This document shows, piece by piece, positions 34,437 to 47,200 of a DNA stretch of 64,000 nt. Origin of the DNA: Rhizobium mayense. Its GTDB lineage: Bacteria; Pseudomonadota; Alphaproteobacteria; Rhizobiales; Rhizobiaceae. The DNA lies in contig NZ_JARFYM010000015.1 in NCBI RefSeq assembly GCF_030272705.1, positions 62,001 to 126,000 of the forward strand. Reading direction: 5' to 3'. Both the position numbers and the translations under genes were made by a program. The stretch's first letter is position 1; the number at the start of each line of letters is the position of its first letter. The notes beneath the pieces were generated by a model. It made no database searches, was not told where the DNA came from, and saw only the letters and a list, made by a program, of their open reading frames with translations.

Positions 34437-35045
34437 ATGATGTCTGCGTTTTTAGCGAGAAATCCGACTGATCTTAAGGTTTGGTTGGGCCGGTGCATGT
34501 CTTGCGGCCTCGCGCTGCTTCTTTTGACGATGCTCGCCTCCTGCGTTACCACCGATCCGCGACTGGTGGCTGCCCTCCAGCAGAGCTCGGTCCGGGAGAT
34601 TCGCATCGAGACGGCTCCCGACGTGAAGATGACCGGCCTTTTCACTGAAGGCAAACCTGACCCCCAATTGCCTATGGTTGTGCGGACGCTGAAGACGGCC
34701 ATGGAGAAGGAGCTGACCGGCCTGCCTGGGGGACCCACGTATGCACGGCTGGTCGTCACCCTGCACGTCGTCGATTTGAGCACCAAGGCTGGTCGCATCC
34801 TCATTCACAGCGACAGTGACATTGCGGGAACGGTCAGGCTGGAAGACGCCAAGACCGGTCGCCTCATAGCGGAAAATCCGGACGTCGTGGGAAGCAATTC
34901 CGGGATGAGAGGTGAAGGGCTCGGTATAGTCGTGGCCATGGCCGTTAATGCGGCCGAGACAGTGGGGCCGGAAGATATCCTGGCCCAACGCCTGTCGAAC
35001 GACTTTACGCGCCGAGTCAAGGCCTGGCTGCTCACCAAGAAGTAA
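34437..35045 (+). CDS. Lipoprotein, DUF4410-like
   Basis: 202 residues with a lipobox (LLLTMLASC-VTT). The mature domain contains IRIETAPDVKMTGLF, VVRTLKTAMEKELTGLPGGPTYARLVVTLHVVDLSTKAGRILI, and SDIAGTVRLEDAKTGRLIAENPDVVG, the pattern of DUF4410 outer-membrane lipoproteins. It follows the previous lipoprotein by 10 bp, so the two are co-transcribed. No activity is known. It closes the first transcription unit; a hairpin follows before the exoprotein gene. Confidence 0.7.
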   Translation: MMSAFLARNPTDLKVWLGRCMSCGLALLLLTMLASCVTTDPRLVAALQQSSVREIRIETAPDVKMTGLFTEGKPDPQLPMVVRTLKTAMEKELTGLPGGPTYARLVVTLHVVDLSTKAGRILIHSDSDIAGTVRLEDAKTGRLIAENPDVVGSNSGMRGEGLGIVVAMAVNAAETVGPEDILAQRLSNDFTRRVKAWLLTKK

Positions 35046-35053
35046 AGCGAACT

Positions 35054-35092
35054 GTGCGATCGCGGCACGGGCAGGCCCTGCTGCGATCGCAC
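35054..35092 (+). terminator. Hairpin between the lipoprotein gene and the giant exoprotein gene
   Basis: GTGCGATCGC (35054-35063) pairs perfectly with GCGATCGCAC (35083-35092) around a 19-base loop that can pair further (CAGGCCCTG). A T-rich run (TTTTTTG) begins 10 bases later. It may end or attenuate the upstream operon so that the exoprotein is expressed from its own promoter. Confidence 0.55.
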
Positions 35093-35239
35093 CAAATAAC
35101 AGATTTTTTGTTTTAAATCCATTTACCTCATTCCCATGCCGACGTTGACCCCATCCCGAAGCCGTGGTCTCGCTCTGCATGCCACCACAACCACGGCGGT
35201 ATTCAGCCGTCGCAAAAATCAAGCACCGGAAGGCATGCC

Positions 35240-38200
35240 ATGAGCAGGACGATCGTGCGGCGTAAGCCTGCGACAGCAGAATGCGGCAGTAAAGCAGGCG
35301 AGGGCCTTGCCCGTCGGCTCATGTGTTTTGCCCATCAGTCGCTGGCACTTACGCTGAGCGGCCTGCTGATATTCCAGCCGATGGTCGCCAATGCCCAGTC
35401 GATTTCGGCCAGCACGACGGCACCTGTTGCCAACCAGCCGAGCGTGGGTGCGGCTCCGAACGGCGCGCCGCTCATCGATATCGTCACGCCGAATGCGGCT
35501 GGGCTGTCGCACAACAAATACGACAATTTCAGTGTCGGAACTCAGGGCGCCATCCTCAACAATTTCAAGGGCGAGGTCGGCATTTCGAACCTCGGCGGCG
35601 CAACACCGGGCAATCCCAACATCAATGCCTCGAATCCGGCCTCCGTCATCCTCAACGAGGTCACCAGCGGCAACCGCTCGGCGCTCAACGGTCCGACGGA
35701 AGTGTTCGGTACAAAAGCCGACGTCATAATAGCAAATCCTAACGGAATCACATGCAATGGCTGCGGCTTCATCAACACGCCGCATGCCACCTTGACGACC
35801 GGCGTGCCCAATATCGGCGCCGACGGAAGCTTGAGCGGTTTCACCGTCAATGGCGGCGACGTCACCTTCGAGGGCACGGGCGGCTACTTCGCTGCCGGTC
35901 CGGGCGCGGTCGACCTCTTCGATGTCGTCTCCCGCAATATTCACGTCAACGGCCCGGTCTACGGCAAGACGCTGCGCCTGACGGCTGGCGCCAGCAACTA
36001 CAACTACGCCACCGGCCAGGCGACGGCGCTGACGGCCACCTCCGGCACGCCGGAATACGCCATCGACGGGACCGCGCTCGGCGCCATGCAGGCGGACCGC
36101 ATCAAGATGGTCGTCACCGCGAAGGGCGCCGGCGTCAACATGAGCGGCGACATGGCCGCCAACGCTGGAGACCTCACGCTGTCGGCGGACGGCAAGATCT
36201 CGATCGGCAATGCGTCGGCGAGGCAGGGCGTGTCCATTACCTCGAAGTCCAAGGTCTCGGCGGCCAAGGTGACCTCGAAGGCGAAGGTCGCCATTCAGGC
36301 CGATCAGGGCATCACCTTGCAATCGGTCGCCGCCGACGACGATATCGCCCTGTCGAGCGGCACAGGCCTGTTGAGCGTGACCGGTGACGTCAACAGCGCC
36401 ACCAATGTCGTGATGATGTCGGCAGGCGGCATCTCCGGCGCGAATGTGACTGCCGGTGGAGCAACGACGCTGTCGGCATCGGCCGGCAACGTCAGCCTCA
36501 CGGGAGCCGCCAACAGCAAAAACGCGCTGTCGATCACCGCAGCCTCCGGCGCGATCTCGGCCGCATCGCTGTTGACCTACGACAACATAGGCCTCAATGC
36601 CGGTCTCGATATCACCATTGCCGGCACTGTGTTCGCGCAAGGCAAGATTGCCGCCACCGGCCGTTCGATCTCAACCGGCGCCACCGTCTCCGGCCTCGAC
36701 ATCGCCGCCACCCAGGCGGATGTCAGCGGCAAAACCATGCTCACCAGCAGCGCCGATCTGCAACTGACGGCGACGGGCGGTACCGTCAATGCCGCAAGCC
36801 TGCTGTCTTCAGGCAATATCGCGGTCAATGCGACGTCGCTGACGGCCCAGACCATCTCAGGTCAGAGTGCCATCAAAATCAATGCCACCGGCGCGACGGC
36901 CGCAAACGGTCTCGTGAATGTCAGCGGCCAGATCCTGGGCGGCAGTGATATCGCCATCTCCGGGGCCAGCATTCAGGCGACGACAATCGCCTCCGGCGTC
37001 GATTTTACCGCCACGGATGCGGCGGGCGGCAATATCGCTCTCGGGACCGTCGGCACGCTCGATCTGACCGTCGCCGGCGCGATCGACGTCGATACACTGC
37101 TGTCGGCCGGCGATCTCACCGCTCAGGCCAACCTGCTGCAGGCCAACAATCTCACCAGCCACTGCAATGTCGACATCGATGGCGGCGTTGATGTCACCAG
37201 CCAACTGCTCTCCGCCGGCGCTATTACCATCAATGGCAACGCAAATGGCGTCAGCGCCGATCTTCTAGCCTCCGGTGTCGACTTTGCCGCGACCAAGGCG
37301 GCCGGCACTATCGTGCTGAGGCAGGGCAGCGATCTGAGGATCGACGACAGTGCCGGCGCCATCCAGGCCGGGACGATCCTGGCAGCCGGCGCCATCAATG
37401 CCGTCGGCCAGACGGTTGCCGCCGACACGATCACCGGCCACAAGGACATCACGCTCGCCGGCGCTACCGGCACGACGACGGGCAGCGGTCGCGTTGACAT
37501 CAGCGGACAGATCCTTGGTGGAGGCAATGTCAGCATTTCCGGTTCGAGCATTGCGGCCGATGCTATTGTCTCCGGCGTCGATATCGCCGCTACCGATGCA
37601 GCCGGCGGCACGATTGTTCTGGGCGCGACGGCAGCCGAAACCGGCAATCTGACACTTGCAGCCTCCGGCGCACTCAGCGCCGGAACGCTGCTGTCCGCGG
37701 GCGATCTGACTGCCGACGGCACGACCATCACGTCCGACAATATCTCGGCCCACGGCGACATGACCCTCGGTGGCGCCATCACGGTTACCGACCAAATCCT
37801 CGGCTCCGGTAAGGTGCATATCACCGGCCAGAGGCTTTCCGCGCAGACTCTGGTCGCCGGCATCGACTTCGATGCCACCAATGCTGCCGGTGGGACTATC
37901 GTTCTCGGCCAGGCCGGAGATTTGACGGTCGCTGTCAGCGGCGCCGTTGCTGCGCCGACCATACAGGCCGCCGGCAATCTTGATGCGCGCGGCGCCAGCA
38001 TTACCGCGGATGCGATTTCGGGCCACAAGGACATTAGCCTTTCCGGCGCAGCCGGCACGACGCCCGCGAGCGGTGGCGTGGACGTTAGTGGTCAGGTCCT
38101 TGGTGGCAACGACGTCACCATCTCAGGCTCCAGCATCAAGGCCGGCGCCATCGTCTCCAGTGTCGATTTCGCCGGAACGGCTGCCGCCAATGGCGCCATC

Positions 38201-41200
38201 GTCCAGACGACAAGCGGCGATCTAACACTTGCCTCGACCGGGATGGTTGACGCGGGAACACTCCAATCGGCAGGCGCACTTTCGGCGACGGGCGCCACCG
38301 TCACCGCAGATTCCGTCACGGCCCACGGCGACATGACGCTCGGGGGCGCCATTAGCGTAAGCGGACAGATTCTCGGTTCGGGCAACGTGCTGATCACCGG
38401 CCAGAGCTTGTCGGCGCAGACCCTGGTAGCCGGCATCGATTTTGATGCCACCAAGGCTGCCGGTGGCAATATCGTCCTTGGCCAGGCCGGCGACCTCACC
38501 GTCTCGGACAGCGGCGCGGTGGCGGCCTCGACGATACAGGCGGCCGGCGTCATCGATATCAGCGGCGCCACTGTCACAGCCGACGCGATCACCGGGCATA
38601 AGGACATCAGCCTTTCCGGCGCAACCAAGGTTAGTGGTCAAATCCTTGGTGGCGGCGACGTCAACATCTCTGGCTCCGGCATCAAGGCGGGCACCATCGT
38701 CTCCGGAGTCGACTTCGCGGCGACGTCCGCTAGCAGCGGCAACATCGTGCTTGCCGGCAGTGGCGACCTGACGCTGGCTTCGACCGGCAACATAAACGCC
38801 GGCACGCTGCTGTCGGCCGGCGATCTCAGCGCTGCCGGTGTCACCGTCACCGCCGGTGCGGTCACGGCGCATGGTGATGTCACACTTGGCGGCGCGATCA
38901 GCGTCAGCGGTCAGATTCTCGGCTCCGGTAATATATCGATCACCGGCCAAAGCCTGTCGGCCGAAACCGTCATCGCCGGTATCGACTTCAATGCGACAGA
39001 CGCTGCTGATGGCAATATTGCGCTCGGCGGGACAGGTGACCTGACCGTCTCGGTCAGCGGCACGGCTGCGGCGTCGACCATACAGGCGGCGGGCGCTATC
39101 GACGTCAATGCGGCGGCCATCAGTGCCGATGCCATCACCGGCCGCAAAGGCATCGACCTTTCCGGTACGACAGCCGGAGGCGGTCGCGTGGATGTCAATG
39201 GTCAGGTCCTCGGCGGCGGCAACATCGACATCTCCGGTTCCAGCATCAATGCCGGCACGGTAGTCTCCGGCATTGACTTCGCTGCGACCGCCGCCGCCAA
39301 CGGCAATATCGTCTTGGCCCGCAGCGGCGATCTGAGCCTCGTCTCGAACGGCAACATCACTGCCGACACGCTGCTGTCGGCAGGAGATCTCAGCGCCAGC
39401 GGAACAGCCATCACCGCGGACAGCCTCACAGCCCATGGCGATGTCACGCTTTCCGGTCCAGCCAGCACGACCACCGCAGGCGGTCGCATGGACGTAAGCG
39501 GTCAGATTCTCGCCTCCGGCAATGTGCTGATCAGTGGCCAGAGCCTTTTCGCCCAGACAGTCGTTGCCGGTATCGACTTCGCCGCCACCGATGCCGCGGG
39601 CGGCAACATCGTCCTTGGCCGGGCCGGCGACCTGATGGTATCGGTCAGCGGCGGCATCGCAGCGTCCACAATCCAAGCCGCCGGCGCGATCGGTGCGAGC
39701 GGCACCACCATCAGCGCGGATGCCGTCACCGGCCATAAGAACATTAGCCTTTCCGGCGCGACCACGATTGGTGGTCAAGTCCTCGGTGGCGGTGAGGTCA
39801 GCATCTCAGGTTCCAGCATCAAGGCGGGCACCATCGTCTCCGGCGTCGACTTTGCTGCGACGTCCAGAGGCGGCCGCAACATCGTGCTTGCCGGCAGTGG
39901 CGATCTGACGCTTGCTTCGACCGGCGCCATCGGCGCTGCCACGCTGCTGTCGGCCGGCGATCTCAGCGCTGCCGGCTCAACCATCGTCGCCAATGCCGTC
40001 ACGGCGCATGGCGATGTGACGCTCGACGGCGCTACCAGCGTCAGCAGCCAGATTCTCGGTGCCGGGAATGTGCTGATCACCGGCGAGAGTCTGTCAACGC
40101 AGACTCTCGTCGCCGGCATCGACTTCGACGCTACCAATGCCTCCGGCGGCAATATTGTGCTTGGTCAGACCGGCGATTTGACGGTTTCGGTCAACGCGGC
40201 GGTGGCGGCTTCGACGTTGCAAGCCGCCGGCGTCATTAATGCGAGCGGCGCTACGATTACCGCCGACGCGATCACCGCCCACAAGGATATCACGCTCGCT
40301 GGCGCGACCGGCGCGACGACCGCAAGCCGTCGCGTGGACGTTAGTGGCCAAGTCCTTGGCGGCAACGACATCAGCATCGCCGGTTCCAGCATCAAGGCTG
40401 GTGCCATCGTCTCCGGCGTCGATTTCGCTAGGACGGCGGCCGCCCATGGTGCCATCGTCCAGACGGCAAGCGGCGATCTGACGCTGAGTTCGACCGGGGA
40501 TGTCGATATCGGCACGTTGCTGGCGGCCGGCGCCCTCAATGCCAGCGGCACGACCGTCACGGCTGATTCCGTCACGGCCCACGGTGACATGATGCTCGGG
40601 GGCGCCATCAGCGTAAGCGGACAGATTCTCGGTTCCGGAGACGTGTCGATCACCGGCCAGAGCCTGTCAGCGCAAACCCTTGTCGCTGGCCTGGACTTTG
40701 ATGCCACCGATGCCGCTGGCGGCAATATCGTCCTCGGTCAGGCCGGCGACCTCACCGTCTCAGACAGTGGCGCGGTTGCGGCCTCGACGATACAGGCGGC
40801 CGGCATCATCGATGCAAGGGGCGACACTGTCACAGCCGACGCGATCACCGGGCATATGGACATCAGCCTTTCCGGCGCGACCAAGGTTAACGATCAGGTC
40901 CTCGGTAGCGGCGACGTCAACATTTCTGGCTCCGGCATCAAGGCGGGCACCATCGTCTCCGGAGTCGACTTCGCGGCGACGTCCGCTAGCAGCGGCAACA
41001 TCGTGCTTGCCGGCAGCGGCGATCTAACGCTTGCTTCGATCGGCAATGTCGACGCCGGCACGCTGCTGTCGGCCGGCGATCTCAGCGCTGCCGGCTCAAC
41101 CATCGTCGCCAATGCCGTCACGGCGCATGGTGACGTGACGCTCGCGGGCGCTACCAGCATTACCGGCCAGATCCTTGGTGCCGGCAATATATCGATCACC

Positions 41201-44200
41201 GGCCAGAGCCTTTCGGCCCAAACCCTCGTCGCCGGCATCGACTTCGACGCCACCAATGCCTCTGGCGGTAACATCGTGCTCGGTCAGACCGGTGATTTGA
41301 CCGTCAATGTCAGTGGCGGCGCTGCGGCTTCGACCATACAGGCTGCTGGTGCGATCGACATCAGCGGAGCGACGCTCGCAGCCGATGCGATTACCGGTCA
41401 TAAGGACATCACGCTTGCCGGTGCTACCGGCACGACGACCGGAAGCGGTCGTGTCGATATCAACGGTCAGGTCCTCGGCGGCGGCAACGTCGGTATCTCC
41501 GGTTCCAGCATCACTGCCGGCGCCATCGTCTCCGGCGTCGATTTTGCGGCGACCGCCGGCGCCAACGGCAATATCGTGCTTGCCAACAGCGGTGACCTGA
41601 CGCTGACCTCGGTCGGCAATATCAACACTGGTACGCTGCTATCGGCCGGCGATTTGAGTGCGACCGGCTCGACCGTCACTGCCGATGCCGTTACGGCGCA
41701 TGGTGATGTGACACTCGGGGGGGCTATCAGCGTCCACAGCCAGATTCTCGGCGCCGGTAACGTGCTGATCAGCGGCCAGAGCCTTTCAGCCCAGACCGTC
41801 GTCGCCGGCATCGACTTCGGCGCCACGAACGCCTCAGGCGGCGACATCCTGCTTGGACCGACGGGCGACCTGACGGTCATGGTCGGCGGCAACGCCGCGG
41901 CATCGACCATGCAGGCCGCCGGCGCCATCGATGTCAGCGCGGCCACGGTGACTGCCGACGCGATCACCGGTCATAAGGACATCACCCTTTCCGGTGCTAC
42001 CATCGTCAGTGGTCAGGTCCTGGGCGGAAGCGGTGTCAGCATCTCCGGCCCGAGCATCACCGCCGGCGCTATCGTCTCCGGTGTCGATTTTGCTAGAACG
42101 GCGACCACCGGCGGCATCGTCCAGACCGCCAGCGGCGACGTGTTGCTCACGTCGACGGGCGATCTCACCATCGGCACGCTGTTGTCCGCCGGCGATTTCA
42201 CCGCACAAGCGATCGACCTGGCGGCCGGCAGCATTACCAGCCACGGTGCGGTCGATCTGAAGGCCAACGGCACCACCAGCGCAAACGGTCGCGTCGATGT
42301 CAGCGGTCAGGTGCTGTCGGCCAGCAACCTCTCGATCGACGGCGGCAGCCTCAATGCCGGCCTTCTCGTTTCCGGCGTCGATTTTGCCGCAACCAATGCT
42401 ACCGGCGGCAATATCGCCCTGGCGCCCTCCGGCGATCTGAACCTTACCCTCTCCGGCAATGTCACGGCCGGCACCATCCTTTCCGCCGGTGACTTTACGG
42501 CGACGGCGGCCGATCTTCAGGCCGGTAGCGTCACCAGCCACGGTAAGGTCGGCATTACTGGCGATGTCGATGTCACCAGCCAGATCCTGGCCGCCGGTGA
42601 TCTCACTCTTAACGGCGGCGGCATCAGTGCGCCGGTGCTGATCTCCGGCATCGACTTTGCCGCAACCACGGCGACCGGTGGCAATATCGTGTTGGGGCAG
42701 TCCGGCGCCATGAACCTCACCGCGTCAGGCGATATCGTCTCGCAAACCATGCTGTCGGCAGGCGACTTCACCGCGCAGGCGAGCGATCTTCAGGCCGACA
42801 GCATCACCAGTCATGGCAAGGTCGCGATTACCGCAAGCGGCAACGCAGGGATTGGCGGCAATGTCGACGTCGCGAACCAGGTGCTTGCCGCCGGCAACCT
42901 CACCATCAGCGGCGGCGGCATAAGTGCGCCCACGCTGATCTCAGGCATCGATTTTGCCGCGACCAACACCGCCGGCGGCAATATCGTGCTCGGATCGTCC
43001 GGCTCGATGAACCTCATCGCCTCCGCCGGTATCGCAACATCGACCGTGCTGTCGGCCGGCACGATCGACGCCAGTGCGGCCACCATCACAGCCGGAGCGG
43101 TCACCGCACACGGAGATGTCACCCTTGCAGGCAGCAACAGCGTTAATGTCACGGGCCAGCTCCTCGCAGCCGACGACGTCGCGCTCTCCGGCCAGACCGT
43201 TCAGGTCGGCCAGGCCGTCACCGGCGTCGACTTTGCCGCCACCGCGCGATCATCAAACGGCGCCATTGCTCTTGGATCGGGTGGAGATCTCGACATCGTT
43301 GCGGCCAGTGCCGCAGCCGGCACGCTGATTGTCGCTGGTAGTCTCGACGTCACGGCGAGCGCGTTTACGGGCGGCAACGTCACAAGCCATGGCGCCGTTG
43401 CGATCGGTTTGTCCACCAATCCTGGCGCCGTTGCGATCAACGGCCAGCTTCTCGGCGCCAGCTATGTCTCGATCACAGGATCTGGTATCAGCGGCAATGT
43501 CATCGTTGCCGGCGTCGATTTTGCCGCCACCAGCCAATCGGCGGGCGGCAATATCGTTCTCGGTCAGGTAGGCGATCTGACGCTGAAGGCCACGTCCGGC
43601 AACATCTCTACCAATAGCCTGATCGCTGCCGGCAGCATCAATGCCAATGCGGCGAACAATGTCAGCGCCAACACCGTCGCCCATGGCGACCTCTCAGTGA
43701 ATGCCGGCAACGCGATCACGCTTAGCGGCCAATCGCTTACCGCTCGCAACGTCAATCTTGCTGCCCGGTCGATCACGATCAACACCCTGGTATCGGGCGT
43801 CGACTTTGCCGCCACGGGTGCGGCGCCCGGCGGCAGCCTGATGCTGCAGCGCGGCGGCGCGATGACGCTTGCCGCCTCCAGCGGCAGCATCAATGCCAAC
43901 GTGCTGCTCTCCGGCGGCAGTCTTGCCGCCACGGCAACGCAGAACATCGGCTATGCCAGCCTGCAGAGCCTCGGCAATGCCACGCTAACCGCGCCCGGCA
44001 CTATCAGCTATACCAGCACCACCCGCGTCGGCGGCAATCTCACCCTCAACACCGGGGCTATCGACCTATCCGGCAGCAGGGGTAGCGCGATAGCCGGTGC
44101 CGGCACATTGATCGTCAACGCTTCCTCCGCCAACCTTGCCGGCAGCAATCTCGTCTTCGGTGGCCTGGCGCTCAATCTCTCCGGCGGCGCCGATCTTTCC

Positions 44201-47200
44201 AATGCGCAGATCAGCACTGTGACCAATGCCGGCGGCTCTGGCGACATCGCCATTTCCGCCGCGGGCCTCGCCACGACCGCCGGCACTTCGCTGCTTGCCG
44301 CGCACGACCTGACGCTCAATCTGCCGTCGCTTGCCAACACCGGTCAGCTTGCGGCCGGCAACAATCTCGCCTTCAACGTCGCCGGCGATTTCTACAACAG
44401 CCCTTCCGGCCTCGTCTTTGCCGGCAACAACGCCAACCTCTTCGTCGGGGGTGTGCTGACCAACGACCAGGGCGCCCTCCTTTCCGGCAACGGCCTTGCC
44501 ATTGCAGGGCCGGGTGGCGGTCAGCGCAATGGTGCCGTCGTCAACTACGCCGGGCTCATCCAGTCCGGCGGCAGCATGTCGATCCTGACCAATGGTCTGA
44601 CCAACACCACGACCTCCGGACCGACGATCCAGCGCAATGTTCAAATCTCCAACACCATCCTCAGCGCCTACGATCTCATCACCAGGACGTATGGCTGTGA
44701 AACACGTTGCGGCAGTGGTTCAGGCGACCACGAAGAGACCTACGGCTGGACGCAGACCGTCGATCATCTGGTCAACCAGATCGTCACTGAGGATCAACTG
44801 ATCAGTGGTGCCGGCGCTTCGGCCAAGATCCGCGCCGGCAGCGACCTGACCATCAATGCGATCAATCTGACCAACGCCTATAGCTCGATCAAGTCCGACG
44901 GCAACATGCTGCTCACCGTCGCTGGCACGCTGACCAATGACGGTGCCACGCTGAACCGTACGACACAAACAGTCTGCGACAGCTCTACACCATGCCAATA
45001 TTACCCGGATGTGGTCTCCTCCGACACCACCGCCGGCGGTCCGGATTGCAGTGGCCCCAACCGTCCTTGCCTCGGTGGCAACGATCCGTCACTCACCTAT
45101 TCGAATAATCCCAACGGCCAGCGCGACGCTTCGAGGGATCTCGCCGCCGGCACGACGGTGACCATCCAGGCGATCGGCGCCGTCTCGGGTGTCATCCAGG
45201 CGCGGGGCGCACTGGCCATCAATGGCGGTGGTGCGGTCAACAACGTCGCCGCCAATGGCTCGATCGCCGGGCAGGTTGCAATCGATGCTCCGGCGACAGC
45301 GAGCAATCCACTCGGCGCCTTGAGCAGCATGACGGCCGGCGGCGCCTTGTTCAACGTCAACGCCGCGCTTGCGAGCGTCGCCGCCAACGGCGGTGCTAGT
45401 GTGGGCAGCGGCCCGTCGCTTGGCGGTAGCAGTTCGACGATCGGCAGCGGTCCGGCCATCAGCGGCAACAATCTGACGGCCGGCGCCGCCTCGATCAGCG
45501 GCGGCAGCCTGACGGCGAATGCCAGCGCTTCGGTGAGCGTCAACGGCGTGACGGCTGCTGGCGGCGGCTCGATCAACGGCGGCAGCCTGACGGCGAGCAG
45601 CAGCGTTTCGGTCAGCGGCAATGGCGTGACGGCTGCTGGCGGCGCCTCGATCAGCGGCGGCAGCTTGACGGCGAACGGTGGCGCCTCGGTGAGCAGCAAT
45701 AGCGTTGCGGCAGTCAGCGGACCTTCGATCAATTCCAATAGCTTGACGACCGGCGGCGCCGCGATCAATCCCAATAGCCTGATGGGCAAGCTGACCGCCG
45801 CCGTCGGCAACACCGGCAATCTTGCCCAGGTGCTGCAGGTGAACGGTGCTCAGCTCGCCTCGCTTTCCAAGCCGCAATCCGGCGGCGTCGGCGGCACGGT
45901 GCCGGGCCAGGTCTTCCTGTTCGAAACGCGGGCAGCCTTCCTCGACGTGTCGAAGTTCTATGGCTCGGCCTATTTCATCGACCGGATCGGCTATACGCCG
46001 GAGACGCAGGTCCCCTTCCTCGGCGACGCCTATTTCGACAACCAGCTCGTCGACGAGCAGATGCGGCAACTGGTCGGCGACGGCCTTGGCGCCGGCTCCT
46101 TCATCCCCGGCGACAATGCCACCGATCAGATGAAGACGCTGCTCGACAATGGTGTTATCTACGCCGAGGCCAACGGCCTTGCTCTCGGTCAGGCGCTCAC
46201 GCCCGAGCAGGCGGCGTCGCTCACCCAGTCGATCGTGGTTTACCAGGCCGAGGTCGTCGACGGCGCGCAGGTGCTGGTGCCGGTCGTCTATCTCTCGGCG
46301 GCCGATCGCGCCAAGGTCAATAGCGCCGGCGCCGTCATCGCCGGCAACACGGTCAGCATCGATGCCGGCTCCGTCGACAATTCCGGCGCCATCGCCGCCG
46401 CTGACGGCATGACCATCAATGCCACCGACATCAAGGCCAATGGCGGCGCCTTCCTTGCCGGCGGCAACATGAGCCTCAATGCCACAAACGGCATCACGCT
46501 CGCCGCCCAGACGATGAACATTGGCGGCGAGACCGTCGTTGCCGCCAATGGCGGGGTCACCGCCGGCGGCAATCTGAAGATGGATGCTGGCGCAGGCAGC
46601 CTGACGCTTTCCGGCACCAAGGTGGCGGCGGGCGGCTCGGCCGAGCTTTCCGGCCAAAACGTCACGCTCGGCGCCGTCAAGCAGGACGATGGCGGCACGC
46701 AGGCCCTCATCGGCACCACGGTGACGACGGGCGGCAATCTTTCCATTGCCGGCACGAGTGGCGTCAACATCATCGCAAGCTCCGCCAAGGTCGGCGGCGA
46801 CCTCTCCGTCCTCTCCTCCAGCGGTTCGGTCAACATCATCTCCGCCGGTGTCGAGAACACCGTCCTCAATCAGGACCGGCTGAGCCTTGCCCAAGGCGGC
46901 ACCATCACCACGACCACCAGCCAGATCCAGCAGGGCTCGTCGCTGATCGCCGGCGGCGGCATGCTGGTGTCCGGCAATCAGGGCGTGCTGATTGCCGGCT
47001 CGACGCTTGCGGCCGGCGGCAATCTCGGCATCGTCTCGACCAACGGCAATATCGCGATCACGGCCGCGCAAGATCAGACCACCAGCCAGGCGAAGACGAT
47101 CGCCGGTGCGGCCACCGGCTACCAGGGCGGCAGCTCATCCTCGACCTCGGTCACCAGCAACGGCTCGTCGATCACCTCCGCCAATGGCGGAGTGACGGTC

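Noticed and set aside
36700..43945. Possible CRISPR-like or non-coding tandem repeat array
   Set aside because: The repeats are long (~282 bp), in frame, and translate to one continuous shaft of the exoprotein.
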